64,000 nucleotides of DNA from Comamonas sp. (GTDB lineage Bacteria; Pseudomonadota; Gammaproteobacteria; Burkholderiales; Burkholderiaceae_C): NCBI GenBank assembly GCA_028690035.1, contig JAQVCA010000001.1, forward strand, positions 219,940-283,939, written 5' to 3'. Below are positions 54,388 to 64,000 of this stretch, piece after piece; position 1 is the first letter of the stretch, and every line of letters begins with the position of its first letter. A program made the position numbers and the translations under genes. The notes under the pieces are model-generated. The model was given only the letters and a program-made list of their open reading frames with translations, ran no database searches and was not told the DNA's origin.

Positions 54388-55185
54388 ATGCCCCCCAATA
54401 TTGCAACCCCGCCTGAGGTCAGCCCCCCTGCACGTATCGACAGTGCGGTTGTGGCGCAAACCCCTGCCTTCAGTCCGCTGTATCAGCAAATTAAGGGTCT
54501 GATTTTGCAAAGTCTGCAGGCGGGCGAGTGGAAGCCCGGCGAACTCATCCCCAGCGAAATAGAGCTGGCGGCGCGTTTTCGTGTCAGCCAGGGCACGGTG
54601 CGCAAGGCCATCGATGAGTTGGCTGCAGAAAACTTGGTCACGCGCCGCCAGGGCAAGGGCACATTTGTGGCCACCCACAACGAAGAGCATGTGCAATACC
54701 GCTTCTTGCAGTTGCACCCGGATGTGGGCCGCCAACAAGACGAAGGCCGCGCACAACGCCACATCTTGGAATGCAAGCGCGTGCGTGCCACGGTGGACAT
54801 TGCGCGCAGCCTGGGGCTGCGCAGTGGTGACAGCGTGTTGCAAGTGCGCCGCATCCTCTCACTGGGTGGGGTGCCGACCATTCTGGAAGACATCTGGCTA
54901 CCCAGCCAGCCTTTCAAGGGTCTGGATGCCGAAAAGATGACCCATTACCCTGCGCCAATGTATGCCATGTTTGAAATGGAGTACGGCGTGCGCATGGTGC
55001 GCGCAGAAGAGAAAATCCGCGCCGTGCTGCCCGATATACAACAAGCACAGTGGCTGCAAACCGATGAAAATACACCACTTTTAAGTGTGGAGCGCATTGC
55101 CTACACCTACAACGATAGGCCCATAGAATTGCGTCGTGGCCTATACCGCACCGACAGCCACCACTACCGCAACACCTTAAGTTAA
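54388..55185 (+). CDS. GntR family regulator (UTRA/HutC-like effector domain)
   Basis: SPLYQQIKGLILQSLQAGEWKPGELIPSEIELAARFRVSQGTVRKAIDELAAENLVTRRQGKGTFVA. Confidence 0.93.
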   Translation: MPPNIATPPEVSPPARIDSAVVAQTPAFSPLYQQIKGLILQSLQAGEWKPGELIPSEIELAARFRVSQGTVRKAIDELAAENLVTRRQGKGTFVATHNEEHVQYRFLQLHPDVGRQQDEGRAQRHILECKRVRATVDIARSLGLRSGDSVLQVRRILSLGGVPTILEDIWLPSQPFKGLDAEKMTHYPAPMYAMFEMEYGVRMVRAEEKIRAVLPDIQQAQWLQTDENTPLLSVERIAYTYNDRPIELRRGLYRTDSHHYRNTLS

Positions 55186-55292
55186 CGCAGAAACCGTTTT
55201 GTAAGCCTTCTGCCATGTGGCTTGCAATAGAATTTTGCCCGTTTGTCTTTTTGCGATTACCACGCAGTTACATCATCGAAAGCACGACAACC

Positions 55293-55727
55293 ATGAGTGA
55301 ACAAGCAACCAAGCGGCCCGAGTTCCGCAACATCAATGTCTTTAACGATCTGCCCAGCTATCGCTTGCCGGCAGCCGCGAAAGTCTCCATCCTGCACCGT
55401 ATCAGCGGCGTCATCATGTTCGTGCTGCTGCCGTTCGTGTTCTGGATGTTTGACACCTCGCTGTCCTCAGAGCTGTCGTTTGCATCTTTTAAAGCGGCTT
55501 TCAACGAAGGCCTGGGCTTTGTCCCCGGTTGGCTCATCAAGCTCGCCACCTTGGGCCTAATCTGGGGCTATTTGCACCATCTGTGTGCTGGCATCCGTCA
55601 CATCGTGGTGGACATGAACCACGACCTCATCTCTAAAGAATGGGGCCACAGCTCGGCCATCGCCGTGCTGGTGGTCAGCCTAGGCCTGACCGTGGCGCTG
55701 GGCGCCAAGCTGTTTGGTCTGTACTGA
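55293..55727 (+). CDS. sdhC: Succinate dehydrogenase cytochrome b556 subunit
   Basis: SILHRISGVIMF, HHLCAGIRHIVVDMNHDL. Confidence 0.94.
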   Translation: MSEQATKRPEFRNINVFNDLPSYRLPAAAKVSILHRISGVIMFVLLPFVFWMFDTSLSSELSFASFKAAFNEGLGFVPGWLIKLATLGLIWGYLHHLCAGIRHIVVDMNHDLISKEWGHSSAIAVLVVSLGLTVALGAKLFGLY

Positions 55728-55762
55728 TTTTGTCCCGCTGCTACCCATAAAGGAAAACCATC

Positions 55763-56128
55763 ATGTCCGTCAATTACGGCTCTAAACGCATCGTGGCTGG
55801 TGCCCACTATGGCGCACGCGACTGGCTGGTACAGCGTGCCACCGCCGTCGTCATCGTGCTGTTCACCGTTGTGGTGCTGGCACGGTTGCTTTTCTCCCAA
55901 GGCGAGATCAGCTACGAACTGTGGGCTGGCATCTTTGCACCCCAGTGGATGAAATTTATCACTGCCGCACTCATCGTGGGCGTGCTCTGGCACGCCTGGG
56001 TCGGCATCCGCAACGTGTGGATGGACTATGTGCCTGCTGCTGGCCTGCGCTTTACCCTGCATACCCTGTCGATTGTCTGGCTGGTGGGCTGCGCTGCCTG
56101 GGGTTTTGAAGTTCTGTGGCGCATCTGA
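55763..56128 (+). CDS. sdhD: Succinate dehydrogenase membrane anchor subunit
   Basis: GSKRIVAGAHYGARDWLVQRATAVVIVLFTV...HAWVGIRNVWMDYV. Confidence 0.93.
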   Translation: MSVNYGSKRIVAGAHYGARDWLVQRATAVVIVLFTVVVLARLLFSQGEISYELWAGIFAPQWMKFITAALIVGVLWHAWVGIRNVWMDYVPAAGLRFTLHTLSIVWLVGCAAWGFEVLWRI

Positions 56129-56165
56129 GTGCGCCATCCACCTTGTCCGAATTTGAAAGTCAAGC

Positions 56166-57971
56166 ATGAGCTATACCAAAGCAAATATCACCAAGCGCAA
56201 ATTTGACGTGGTCATCGTCGGCGCCGGCGGCTCGGGCCTGCGTGCCGCGATTGAGTTGTCCAAAGCAGGCCTGTCTGTGGCCTCCTTGTCCAAAGTGTTC
56301 CCCACCCGCTCGCACACTGTGGCAGCGCAAGGTGGCGTATCCGCTTCGCTGGGCAACATGAGCGACGACAACTGGCACTACCACTTCTACGACACCATCA
56401 AGGGCGGCGACTGGCTCTCCGACCAAGATGCCGTGGAATTCATGTGCCGCGAAGCACCCAAGGTGGTGGTTGAGCTGGAACACTTTGGCATGCCGTTCGA
56501 CCGCAACCCCGACGGCACCATCTACCAGCGCCCCTTCGGCGGCCACACCGCCAACTACGGTGAAAAGCCCGTGCAACGTGCTTGCGCTGCCGCTGACCGT
56601 ACCGGTCACGCCATGTTGCACACGCTCTACCAAAAGAACGTGGCCTACAAGACCAACTTCTTCGTCGAATGGATGGCGCTGGACCTGATCCGCAACACCC
56701 AAGGCGACGTAGTGGGCGTGACCGCCATTGAGCTGGAAACCGGCGACCTGTACGAGCTGCACGCCAAAGCGGTGCTGCTGGCCACCGGCGGTGCTGGCCG
56801 TATTTTCCAAGCCTCGACCAACGCCTTCATCAACACCGGTGACGGTTTGGGTATGGCCGCTCGCGCAGGCATCCCGCTGCAAGACCTGGAGTTCTGGCAG
56901 TTCCACCCCACTGGCGTTGCTGGTGCTGGCGTGCTGCTGACCGAAGGCTGCCGCGGCGAAGGCGCTATTCTGTTGAACAGCGAAGGCGAGCGCTTCATGG
57001 AGCGTTACGCACCTACCCTGAAGGACTTGGCACCGCGCGACTTCGTGTCGCGCTCCATGGACCAGGAAATCAAAGAAGGTCGTGGCTGCGGTCCCAACAA
57101 GGACTACATCCTGATGAAGCTGGACCACCTGGGTGCCGAAACCATCCGCAAGCGTCTGCCTTCGGTGGAAGAGATTGGCCACAACTTTGCCAACGTGGAC
57201 ATCACCAAGGAACCCATCCCCGTGGTGCCCACCATCCACTACCAAATGGGCGGTATCCCTACCAACATCCACGGTCAAGTGGTCACCTGGGACGGCGAGA
57301 AGAACAACGTTGTCAACGGTCTGTACGCGGTGGGCGAATGTGCTGCAGTGTCGGTGCACGGCGCCAACCGTCTGGGCACCAACTCGCTGCTGGACCTGCT
57401 GGTGTTTGGTAAATCCGCTGGTAAGCACATCACTTCTTACGTCAAAGACTTTGGCGAACACAAAGAAGTGCCTGCCAACGGCAGCGAGCGCACGCTGGAG
57501 CGCCTCAACCAACTGGACAATTCCAAAGAAGGCATCTACGCGCAAGACTTGGCTGGCGACATCCGCCAAACCATGCAACAGCACGCTGGCGTGTTCCGTA
57601 CACAAAAAAGCATGGACGAAGGCGTGGCCAAGATTGCCGAAATCCGCAAGCGCGTCGGTGGCGTTACCTTGGCCGACAAGTCCAAAGTGTGGAACACCGC
57701 CCGCATGGAAGCGCTGGAAGTGGACAACCTGATCGAAGTGGCCCAAGCCACCATGGTGTCGGCCGCAGCCCGCAAGGAATGCCGTGGCGCACACACTGTG
57801 TACGACTACGAGCACCCTGCCGACCACGCCGAATTCCCCCTGGGTCGTAACGACAAAGAGTGGCTCAAGCACACCCTGTGGCACAGCGCCACCAACAGCC
57901 TGACCTACAAGCCCGTGAACATGAAGCCCCTGACGGTGGAAAGCATTCCGCCCAAAGTGCGCACGTTCTAA
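56166..57971 (+). CDS. sdhA: Succinate dehydrogenase flavoprotein subunit
   Basis: VIVGAGGSGLRAAIELSKAG, RSHTVAAQGGVSASLGN; 601 aa. Confidence 0.97.
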   Translation: MSYTKANITKRKFDVVIVGAGGSGLRAAIELSKAGLSVASLSKVFPTRSHTVAAQGGVSASLGNMSDDNWHYHFYDTIKGGDWLSDQDAVEFMCREAPKVVVELEHFGMPFDRNPDGTIYQRPFGGHTANYGEKPVQRACAAADRTGHAMLHTLYQKNVAYKTNFFVEWMALDLIRNTQGDVVGVTAIELETGDLYELHAKAVLLATGGAGRIFQASTNAFINTGDGLGMAARAGIPLQDLEFWQFHPTGVAGAGVLLTEGCRGEGAILLNSEGERFMERYAPTLKDLAPRDFVSRSMDQEIKEGRGCGPNKDYILMKLDHLGAETIRKRLPSVEEIGHNFANVDITKEPIPVVPTIHYQMGGIPTNIHGQVVTWDGEKNNVVNGLYAVGECAAVSVHGANRLGTNSLLDLLVFGKSAGKHITSYVKDFGEHKEVPANGSERTLERLNQLDNSKEGIYAQDLAGDIRQTMQQHAGVFRTQKSMDEGVAKIAEIRKRVGGVTLADKSKVWNTARMEALEVDNLIEVAQATMVSAAARKECRGAHTVYDYEHPADHAEFPLGRNDKEWLKHTLWHSATNSLTYKPVNMKPLTVESIPPKVRTF

Positions 57972-58010
57972 GCGCTTTTTGTTTCACGCAGCTTTTAAGA
58001 GAAGAACACC

Positions 58011-58715
58011 ATGCTACGCACCTTCAAAATTTACCGTTACGACCCGGACAAAGATTCCAAGCCCTACATGCAAACCGTGCAAGTAGAGCTGGATGGCCAC
58101 GAGCGCATGCTGCTCGATGCCCTGGTCAAACTCAAGAAGATGGACCCCACCATTGCGTTTCGCCGCTCCTGCCGCGAAGGCGTGTGCGGTTCGGATGCCA
58201 TGAACATCAACGGCAAGAACGGCCTGGCCTGCCTGACGAACATGAACACCTTGAAGGGTGACATCGTCTTGAAGCCCCTGCCCGGCCTGCCCGTGATCCG
58301 CGACCTGATCGTGGACATGACGCAGTTCTTCAAGCAGTACCACTCCATCAAGCCCTACCTGCAAAGCGACATCTACGCCGCTGAAGACAAAGAGCGCCTG
58401 CAGTCGCCCGAAGAGCGCGAAGAGCTCAACGGCCTGTACGAGTGCATCTTGTGCGCCAGCTGCTCAACCAGCTGCCCTTCGTTCTGGTGGAACCCCGACA
58501 AGTTCGTCGGCCCCGCTGGCTTGCTGCAGGCCTACCGCTTCATCGCCGACAGCCGCGATACCGCCACTGGCGAGCGTCTGGACAATCTGGAAGACCCCTA
58601 TCGTCTGTTCCGCTGCCACACCATCATGAACTGCGTGGATGTGTGCCCCAAGGGCCTCAAGCCCGCTAAGGCCATCGGCAAGATCAAGGAATTGGTCGCC
58701 CGCCGCACGATTTAA
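58011..58715 (+). CDS. sdhB: Succinate dehydrogenase iron-sulfur subunit
   Basis: [46 protein letters not shown]. Confidence 0.97.
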   Translation: MLRTFKIYRYDPDKDSKPYMQTVQVELDGHERMLLDALVKLKKMDPTIAFRRSCREGVCGSDAMNINGKNGLACLTNMNTLKGDIVLKPLPGLPVIRDLIVDMTQFFKQYHSIKPYLQSDIYAAEDKERLQSPEEREELNGLYECILCASCSTSCPSFWWNPDKFVGPAGLLQAYRFIADSRDTATGERLDNLEDPYRLFRCHTIMNCVDVCPKGLKPAKAIGKIKELVARRTI

Positions 58716-58718
58716 GCC

Positions 58719-59006
58719 ATGAGTGCAGCTCACACGCTGCTCGAGGAACGTGAACGCAACCTGCTTCGCTGGCGCAGCCGGCGGGGCTTGGTAGAAAACG
58801 ATCTGTTCATCGAGCAGTTTTTTACAACTTATGGCACCCAACTCACACAACGCCATGCGACCGGTCTGTCGGCATTGATGGAGTTGGGAGACAACGATTT
58901 GATGGATCTCTTCCTGCGCCGCAAAGAGCCACAGGGTGATCTGGATATCGCCGAAGTGCATGAAGTGCTGGCCATGGTGCGCAAACCCGTACCACCGGCA
59001 CCCTAA
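58719..59006 (+). CDS. sdhE: FAD assembly factor SdhE
   Basis: [21 protein letters not shown]; position directly after sdhB. Confidence 0.92.
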   Translation: MSAAHTLLEERERNLLRWRSRRGLVENDLFIEQFFTTYGTQLTQRHATGLSALMELGDNDLMDLFLRRKEPQGDLDIAEVHEVLAMVRKPVPPAP

Positions 59007-59047
59007 AAAAACCAGCCGATTGGCACAACCCTGAAGGAAAGTTGGAA

Positions 59048-60358
59048 ATGAAACTCGCTGACAACAAAGCCACCCTATCGTTTAGCAACGGCGCTCCCAG
59101 CATTGATCTGCCGGTGTACCAAGGCACCGTAGGCCCGGACGTCATCGACATCCGCAAGCTGTATGGCCAATCGGGCATGTTCACCTATGACCCGGGCTTT
59201 TTGTCCACAGCGGCCTGCCAGTCGGCCATCACCTACATCGATGGCGACAAGGGCGAACTGCTGTACCGTGGCTACCCCATCGAACAGCTGGCCAAGAATT
59301 GCAACTTCCTGGAAACCTGCTACCTGCTGCTGTACGGTGAGCTGCCCAACGCACAGCAAAAGACCGACTTCGAAAACCGCGTGACCCAGCACACGATGGT
59401 CAACGAACAAATGCAGTTCTTCCTGCGTGGCTTCCGTCGCGATGCCCACCCCATGGCCGTACTGACCGGTCTGGTGGGCGGCATGTCGGCCTTCTACCAC
59501 GACAGCACCGACATCCACAACGCCGAGCACCGCGAAATTGCCGCTATCCGCTTGATCGCCAAGATGCCCACCCTGGTGGCCATGGCCTACAAGTACGGCA
59601 TGGGCCAGCCCTACATGTACCCGAAGAACGACCTGTCCTACGCAGGCAACTTCATGCGCATGATGTTCGGCAACCCTTGCGAAGAGTACAAGGTCAACCC
59701 CGTGGTCGAGCGCGCTCTGGACCGCATCTTCATCCTGCACGCTGACCACGAGCAAAACGCTTCGACCTCCACCGTGCGTCTGTGCGGCTCGTCGGGCACC
59801 AACCCCTTTGCTGCCATTTCTGCTGGCGTGGCCTGCCTGTGGGGCCCTGCCCATGGCGGCGCCAATGAGGCTTGCCTGAACATGCTGGAGCACATCCAGG
59901 CCAACGGCGGCATCGCCAAGGTGGGCGAGTTCATGGAGCAGGTCAAGGACAAGAACAGCGGCGTCAAGCTCATGGGCTTTGGCCACCGCGTGTACAAGAA
60001 CTATGACCCCCGCGCCAAGCTGATGCAAGAAACCTGCAACGAAATCCTGTCCGAGCTGGGTCTGGAAAACGACCCCATGTTCGCTCTGGCCAAGAAGCTG
60101 GAAAAGATTGCTCTGGAAGACGACTACTTCGTCCAGCGCAAGCTCTACCCCAACGTGGACTTCTACTCTGGCATCGTGCAACGCGCCATCGGTATCCCAG
60201 TGAACCTGTTCACCGGCATCTTCGCTCTGGCACGTACCGTGGGCTGGATTGCACAGCTGAACGAACAAATGGGTGACCCCGAGTACAAGATCGGCCGTCC
60301 CCGCCAGCTGTTCACCGGCGCCGCTACCCGCGACGTCAAGCCGCTGAACCAGCGTTGA
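59048..60358 (+). CDS. gltA: Citrate synthase
   Basis: [66 protein letters not shown]. Confidence 0.97.
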   Translation: MKLADNKATLSFSNGAPSIDLPVYQGTVGPDVIDIRKLYGQSGMFTYDPGFLSTAACQSAITYIDGDKGELLYRGYPIEQLAKNCNFLETCYLLLYGELPNAQQKTDFENRVTQHTMVNEQMQFFLRGFRRDAHPMAVLTGLVGGMSAFYHDSTDIHNAEHREIAAIRLIAKMPTLVAMAYKYGMGQPYMYPKNDLSYAGNFMRMMFGNPCEEYKVNPVVERALDRIFILHADHEQNASTSTVRLCGSSGTNPFAAISAGVACLWGPAHGGANEACLNMLEHIQANGGIAKVGEFMEQVKDKNSGVKLMGFGHRVYKNYDPRAKLMQETCNEILSELGLENDPMFALAKKLEKIALEDDYFVQRKLYPNVDFYSGIVQRAIGIPVNLFTGIFALARTVGWIAQLNEQMGDPEYKIGRPRQLFTGAATRDVKPLNQR

Positions 60359-60401
60359 TCGCCATGGACTGGCACACCACCACGGTGTTGCCAGCCAGCA
60401 A

Positions 60402-60430
60402 AAAGCCCGCTCCCCTGAGCGGGCTTTTTT
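60402..60430 (+). terminator. Intrinsic terminator downstream of gltA
   Basis: agcccgctcccctgagcgggctttttt. Confidence 0.85.
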
Positions 60431-60447
60431 ATGCGCATGCTCATTAT

Positions 60448-60540
60448 TTTTATAGCTGGCATCGCTTGCCTGTATTTGATTTCAGATATAAAAACCTCTG
60501 AAAACCATAAATGACAAGCGTAAGCAGCTCTCTTTTTAAA
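60448..60540. repeat. Dispersed palindromic repeat, full copy abutting the nitroreductase stop codon
   Basis: TTTTTATAGCTGGCATCGCTTGCC ... GACAAGCGTAAGCAGCTCTCTTTTTAAAA; inner TTTCAG/CTGAAA. Confidence 0.8.
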
Positions 60541-61198
60541 AGCCCTGCAGCTGTCCCCATTCGGCAAACTCAGCGCGTTCGGTGCGCAGCGCGTTGATCG
60601 GCGCCTGCACATCCTCATAGCCCAGCGCTACGGCACAGGCCAGGGTGTAGGGCTCGGGGATCTGCAACTGCGCACGCAACAGCGGCGTGTAGCGGCGCCA
60701 GAAGCCTTGCGCACAGGTGGCCAAACCCTCTTCAGCGGCGCGCAGCATGAGCGATTGCAAATAGATGCCCACATCCAGCCATTGCGGCTGGCCCATGCGC
60801 GCATCAATAAACACAAACACCCCCACCGGAGCACCAAACAGCTGGGCGTTTTTGGCCAGCTGCTGCAGACGCCCGGCTTTGTCTTCGCGGGGAATGCCGA
60901 TGCAGCGGTACAGCTCCTCGCCATTGACGAAGCGGCGCGTGCGGTACGGCTCCCACAGGCTGGGCGGGTAGGAGGCCACATCCTCTTGCGGGGCCGACTG
61001 CGACTGAGCCCGCACCTGGGCCAGCAGATCGGCCAAGGGCTGGCCGGTGATCGCGACCACCCGCCAGGGCTGCAGGTTGCCACCCGAGGCGGCCAGCGCC
61101 GCATCCTGCAGCAGCTGTTGCACCAACGAGGTGCTGGGCACCTGTGCGGTAAAAGCACGCACCGAACGGCGCGCGCGCAGGGCTTGGGAAACGTCCAT
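60536..61198 (-). CDS. Nitroreductase family protein
   Basis: MDVSQALRARRSVRAFTAQ, ASGGNLQPWRVVAITGQPLADL. Confidence 0.92.
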   Translation of the reverse strand: MDVSQALRARRSVRAFTAQVPSTSLVQQLLQDAALAASGGNLQPWRVVAITGQPLADLLAQVRAQSQSAPQEDVASYPPSLWEPYRTRRFVNGEELYRCIGIPREDKAGRLQQLAKNAQLFGAPVGVFVFIDARMGQPQWLDVGIYLQSLMLRAAEEGLATCAQGFWRRYTPLLRAQLQIPEPYTLACAVALGYEDVQAPINALRTERAEFAEWGQLQGF

Positions 61199-61234
61199 GG
61201 GCATCTTCTCCATCGTCGAAATATCAACCAGTAT

Positions 61235-62107
61235 TTACTTGCCAAGAATTTGGTCGATGCGATCTTTTTCAAAGCGCTGCTGACGCTCGCTGGCGCACGG
61301 CATGCAGTCGGCATCGATCTTGGCAGACAGCTTTTCCAGCACCTGCCACAGCAGCTGCAGCTGCTGCTCGTGCGTAGCGGCACCATCGGCCAGACTGCGC
61401 ATGGCCTGGGTGACGGGGTCTTCCATTTGGGTCACACCGTACGCGGCAAATGCCGGAGCCTCAGGGGGCGCAGCGCTGGCCACGGCTGCCGCCACATGCG
61501 CTGCCGCGGCAGCAGCGGCCTGGGCCTGGGTCTGTGGCCCCACCACGGGCTCTTGCTCTTGCAGATGGGCCACATCGGCGCTTTCATCGGGCTTGGACAT
61601 GATGATGCGTGCTGGGATGCCCACGGCCGTCGCCCCAGCGGGCACAGGCTTGAGCACCACGGCATTGGAGCCAATTTTGGCGCCGTCGCCCACCTCAAAG
61701 CCGCCCAACACCTTGGCGCCAGCGGCCACCACCACATTGCGCCCCAGGGTGGGATGGCGCTTGGCGCCCTTGTACAGCGAGGTGCCGCCCAGCGTGACGC
61801 CGTGGTAAATGGTGCAACCATCGCCGACCACGGCGGTTTCACCAATCACCACGCCCATGCCGTGGTCGATAAAGACGCGCTCGCCAATCACCGCACCGGG
61901 GTGGATTTCAATGCCGGTGAGCCAGCGCCCGATGTGCGAGACAAAACGGCCCAGCCACTTCAGGCCGTGTGTCCAGCACCAGTGCGCGGAGCGATGCCAC
62001 CAGATGGCGTGCAGACCGGGGTAGCAGGTGATGACTTCCCAGGTGCTGCGCGCGGCAGGATCGCGCTCAAGAATGCATTGGATGTCGGAACGCAGGCGTG
62101 AAAACAT
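61235..62107 (-). CDS. cysE: Serine O-acetyltransferase with long C-terminal extension
   Basis: [43 protein letters not shown]; left-handed beta-helix repeats [41 protein letters not shown]. Confidence 0.93.
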   Translation of the reverse strand: MFSRLRSDIQCILERDPAARSTWEVITCYPGLHAIWWHRSAHWCWTHGLKWLGRFVSHIGRWLTGIEIHPGAVIGERVFIDHGMGVVIGETAVVGDGCTIYHGVTLGGTSLYKGAKRHPTLGRNVVVAAGAKVLGGFEVGDGAKIGSNAVVLKPVPAGATAVGIPARIIMSKPDESADVAHLQEQEPVVGPQTQAQAAAAAAAHVAAAVASAAPPEAPAFAAYGVTQMEDPVTQAMRSLADGAATHEQQLQLLWQVLEKLSAKIDADCMPCASERQQRFEKDRIDQILGK

Positions 62108-62170
62108 TCGAATTGGGTGCAAAGCGCAGAGGATGGACAAAGTGCGGAAAACCGCGACGGGGTGGGCAGT

Positions 62171-62998
62171 TTAGTGGTTGGGTGGCTGGCTTTGCAGCAT
62201 GGCCTTGGCAATTCCACGCAGGATGTGGATTTCTTCCAGGCTGGGCTGGGCGCGGTTGAACAGCTGGTTGAGCCGGGGCATGAGCTTTTTGGGCGCGGCC
62301 GGATCCAGAAACCCCACATGCTCCAGCGCCTGCTGCCAATGCGCCAGCATGCCTGCCAGTTGCTGCGCATCGGCGCGCTGCGTGCTGGCCGTGGGCAGTG
62401 GCTGTGCAAAGCCCCCCAGCGCCTGGCGCCATTCGTAAGCAATCAACTGGATGGCTGCGCCCAGATTGAGCGAGCCAAACTGCGGATTGCTGGGAATCGT
62501 CAGCGCCACATGGCAACGGTACACATCCTCGTTGGCCATGCCAAAGCGCTCGCAGCCAAAGAGCAGGCCGACGCCAGTTTCTGTGGCTCCGGCGTTGGCC
62601 TCATCCGTAGAATTTTGAACAAAATCGGCCTCTAGCGCTTGTCCAGCTTGCGCAAGCAGCTCCTTTTTTTGTATTGCATAGCGCCAAGATTGCACCAAGG
62701 CCTCAAAGTGGACGCGCGGCGTGCTGGTGGGGGGGCCAAAGTCGCGCGGCGTCATGGCGGTGGCGCACAGGTGGCTGATGCCATCGAGCGCTTCATCCAG
62801 GGTATCGACGATGCGGGCGTTGTGCAGCACGTCCAAAGCCCCACTGGCACGCTGGATGGTTTCTTCGCGCCGCAGCACATTCGCCCAGCGCGGGCGCACC
62901 AGCACCAGATCGTCAAAGCCCATGGTTTTCATGGCGCGCGCTGCCGCCCCCACGTTGCCAGCATGGCTGGTTTCAATCAGAACAAAACGAGTTTTCAT
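62171..62998 (-). CDS. trmJ: tRNA (cytidine/uridine-2'-O-)-methyltransferase TrmJ-like (SPOUT)
   Basis: MKTRFVLIETSHAGNVGAAARAMKTMGFDDLVLVRPRW; GVGLLFGCERFGMANEDVYRCHVALTIPSNPQFGSLNLGAAIQLIAYE. Confidence 0.93.
   Translation of the reverse strand: MKTRFVLIETSHAGNVGAAARAMKTMGFDDLVLVRPRWANVLRREETIQRASGALDVLHNARIVDTLDEALDGISHLCATAMTPRDFGPPTSTPRVHFEALVQSWRYAIQKKELLAQAGQALEADFVQNSTDEANAGATETGVGLLFGCERFGMANEDVYRCHVALTIPSNPQFGSLNLGAAIQLIAYEWRQALGGFAQPLPTASTQRADAQQLAGMLAHWQQALEHVGFLDPAAPKKLMPRLNQLFNRAQPSLEEIHILRGIAKAMLQSQPPNH
62628..62674. repeat. Short palindromic-repeat copy inside the trmJ CDS
   Basis: TCGGCCTCTAGCGCTTGTCCAGCTTGCGCAAGCAGCTCCTTTTTTTG, encoding QKKELLAQAGQALEADF. Confidence 0.65.
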
Positions 62999-63217
62999 GG
63001 CAAACAAAATAGCCCAGCAAAAAACTGGGCAAGGCAGTTAGAATTTCGCCCCTATTGTCGCTGTCCGCATCGTCGCAGCGACCGACCTGTTCTTCATCCC
63101 CGCAGCCAGCGGTGTGTTCCACCCGCACGTTCATAAGATTTGCCTGTCGCCCTGTCTGCCGACCAGAAAGGGGGCCAGGTGGGCATATGGCCCTGGCTGC
63201 ATACATTTGCACCACTT

Positions 63218-64000
63218 ATGTCGTCCAACCTGCACCCCATGCTCAACGTGGCCATCAAGGCCGCCCGCGCCGCTGGCGCCATCATCAACCGCGCCGCACT
63301 GGACATCGAATCTGTACGCGTGGCCCAAAAGCAGGTCAACGACTTTGTCACCGAAGTCGATCGCGCTGCCGAAGAAGCCATCATTTCCACCCTGCTCACG
63401 GCCTACCCCGGCCACGGCATCCTGGCCGAGGAGTCGGGCAATGAACACGGTGCGAAAAATTCCGACTACGTCTGGATCATCGACCCGCTGGACGGCACGA
63501 CCAACTTCATCCACGGCTTCCCCGTGTACTGCGTGAGCATCGCCCTGGCCTTCAAGGGCAAGATTGAACATGCCGTGGTCTATGACCCCACGCGCAACGA
63601 CCTGTTTACGGCTACCCGTGGCCGTGGTGCTTTCTTGAACGAGCGCCGCATTCGCGTCTCCAAACGCACACAGCTCAAGGATTGCCTGATTTCCACGGGC
63701 TTCCCCTTCCGCCCTGGCGATAATTTCCGCGCCTATATGCGCATGTTTGCCGAGATCACCCAGCGCACCGCTGGTGTGCGTCGCCCCGGCGCTGCGGCGC
63801 TGGATCTGGCTTATGTGGCCGCTGGCTTTTGCGATGGTTTCTTTGAAACCGGCCTGTCTATCTGGGATGTGGCCGCCGGCAGCCTGCTGGTCACCGAAGC
63901 CGGTGGCCTGATCGGCAACTTCACCGGCGAAGCCGATTTCTTGGAACAGCGCGAGTGTCTGGCAGGCAATCCGCGTGCTTACGGCCAGCTGGTGGGCATC
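63218..64000 (+). CDS. suhB: Inositol monophosphatase family protein, truncated at right window edge
   Basis: [29 protein letters not shown]...[40 protein letters not shown]. Open to base 64000; not in ORF track because there is no stop. Confidence 0.94.
   Translation, partial: MSSNLHPMLNVAIKAARAAGAIINRAALDIESVRVAQKQVNDFVTEVDRAAEEAIISTLLTAYPGHGILAEESGNEHGAKNSDYVWIIDPLDGTTNFIHGFPVYCVSIALAFKGKIEHAVVYDPTRNDLFTATRGRGAFLNERRIRVSKRTQLKDCLISTGFPFRPGDNFRAYMRMFAEITQRTAGVRRPGAAALDLAYVAAGFCDGFFETGLSIWDVAAGSLLVTEAGGLIGNFTGEADFLEQRECLAGNPRAYGQLVGI

Noticed and set aside
56160-57884. 574-aa minus-strand ORF opposite sdhA
   Set aside because: Antisense shadow ORF; sdhA is clear on the plus strand in operon context.

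Overview
The window is mostly ordinary, GC-rich betaproteobacterial core chromosome. Gene content and order suggest Comamonadaceae (inference only). It carries BCAA biosynthesis (ilvBNC, pssA, two leuA), an rpoD/dnaG block, flhDC, glnB/nadE, dxs/ispA/xseB, and a TCA block (acnB, citE-like, mdh <-> gntR, sdhCDAB, sdhE, gltA), plus cysE, trmJ and suhB. There are three tRNAs. The left ~3.5 kb is different. It holds two minus-strand attC-like integron recombination sites, a small cassette ORF, and an AT-rich ORF of at least 442 codons that runs off the left edge and is absent from the supplied ORF track. Next to these are a LysR gene, a duplicated 69-bp LysR fragment, a decayed Fic-like remnant and a 14-copy CCGATG tract. 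Other signals: a dispersed ~80-100 bp palindromic repeat family that tends to sit at stop codons and in two cases lies inside coding sequence; a leu attenuator with three tandem CUA codons; a 12-bp perfect palindrome in the mdh/gntR divergent promoter; a coupled PhnD-like/GGDEF pair; and a sigma/DUF3619/DUF3106/RDD cluster. No integrase, transposase, prophage or CRISPR array was seen. Family names come from reading the translations, not from database searches.
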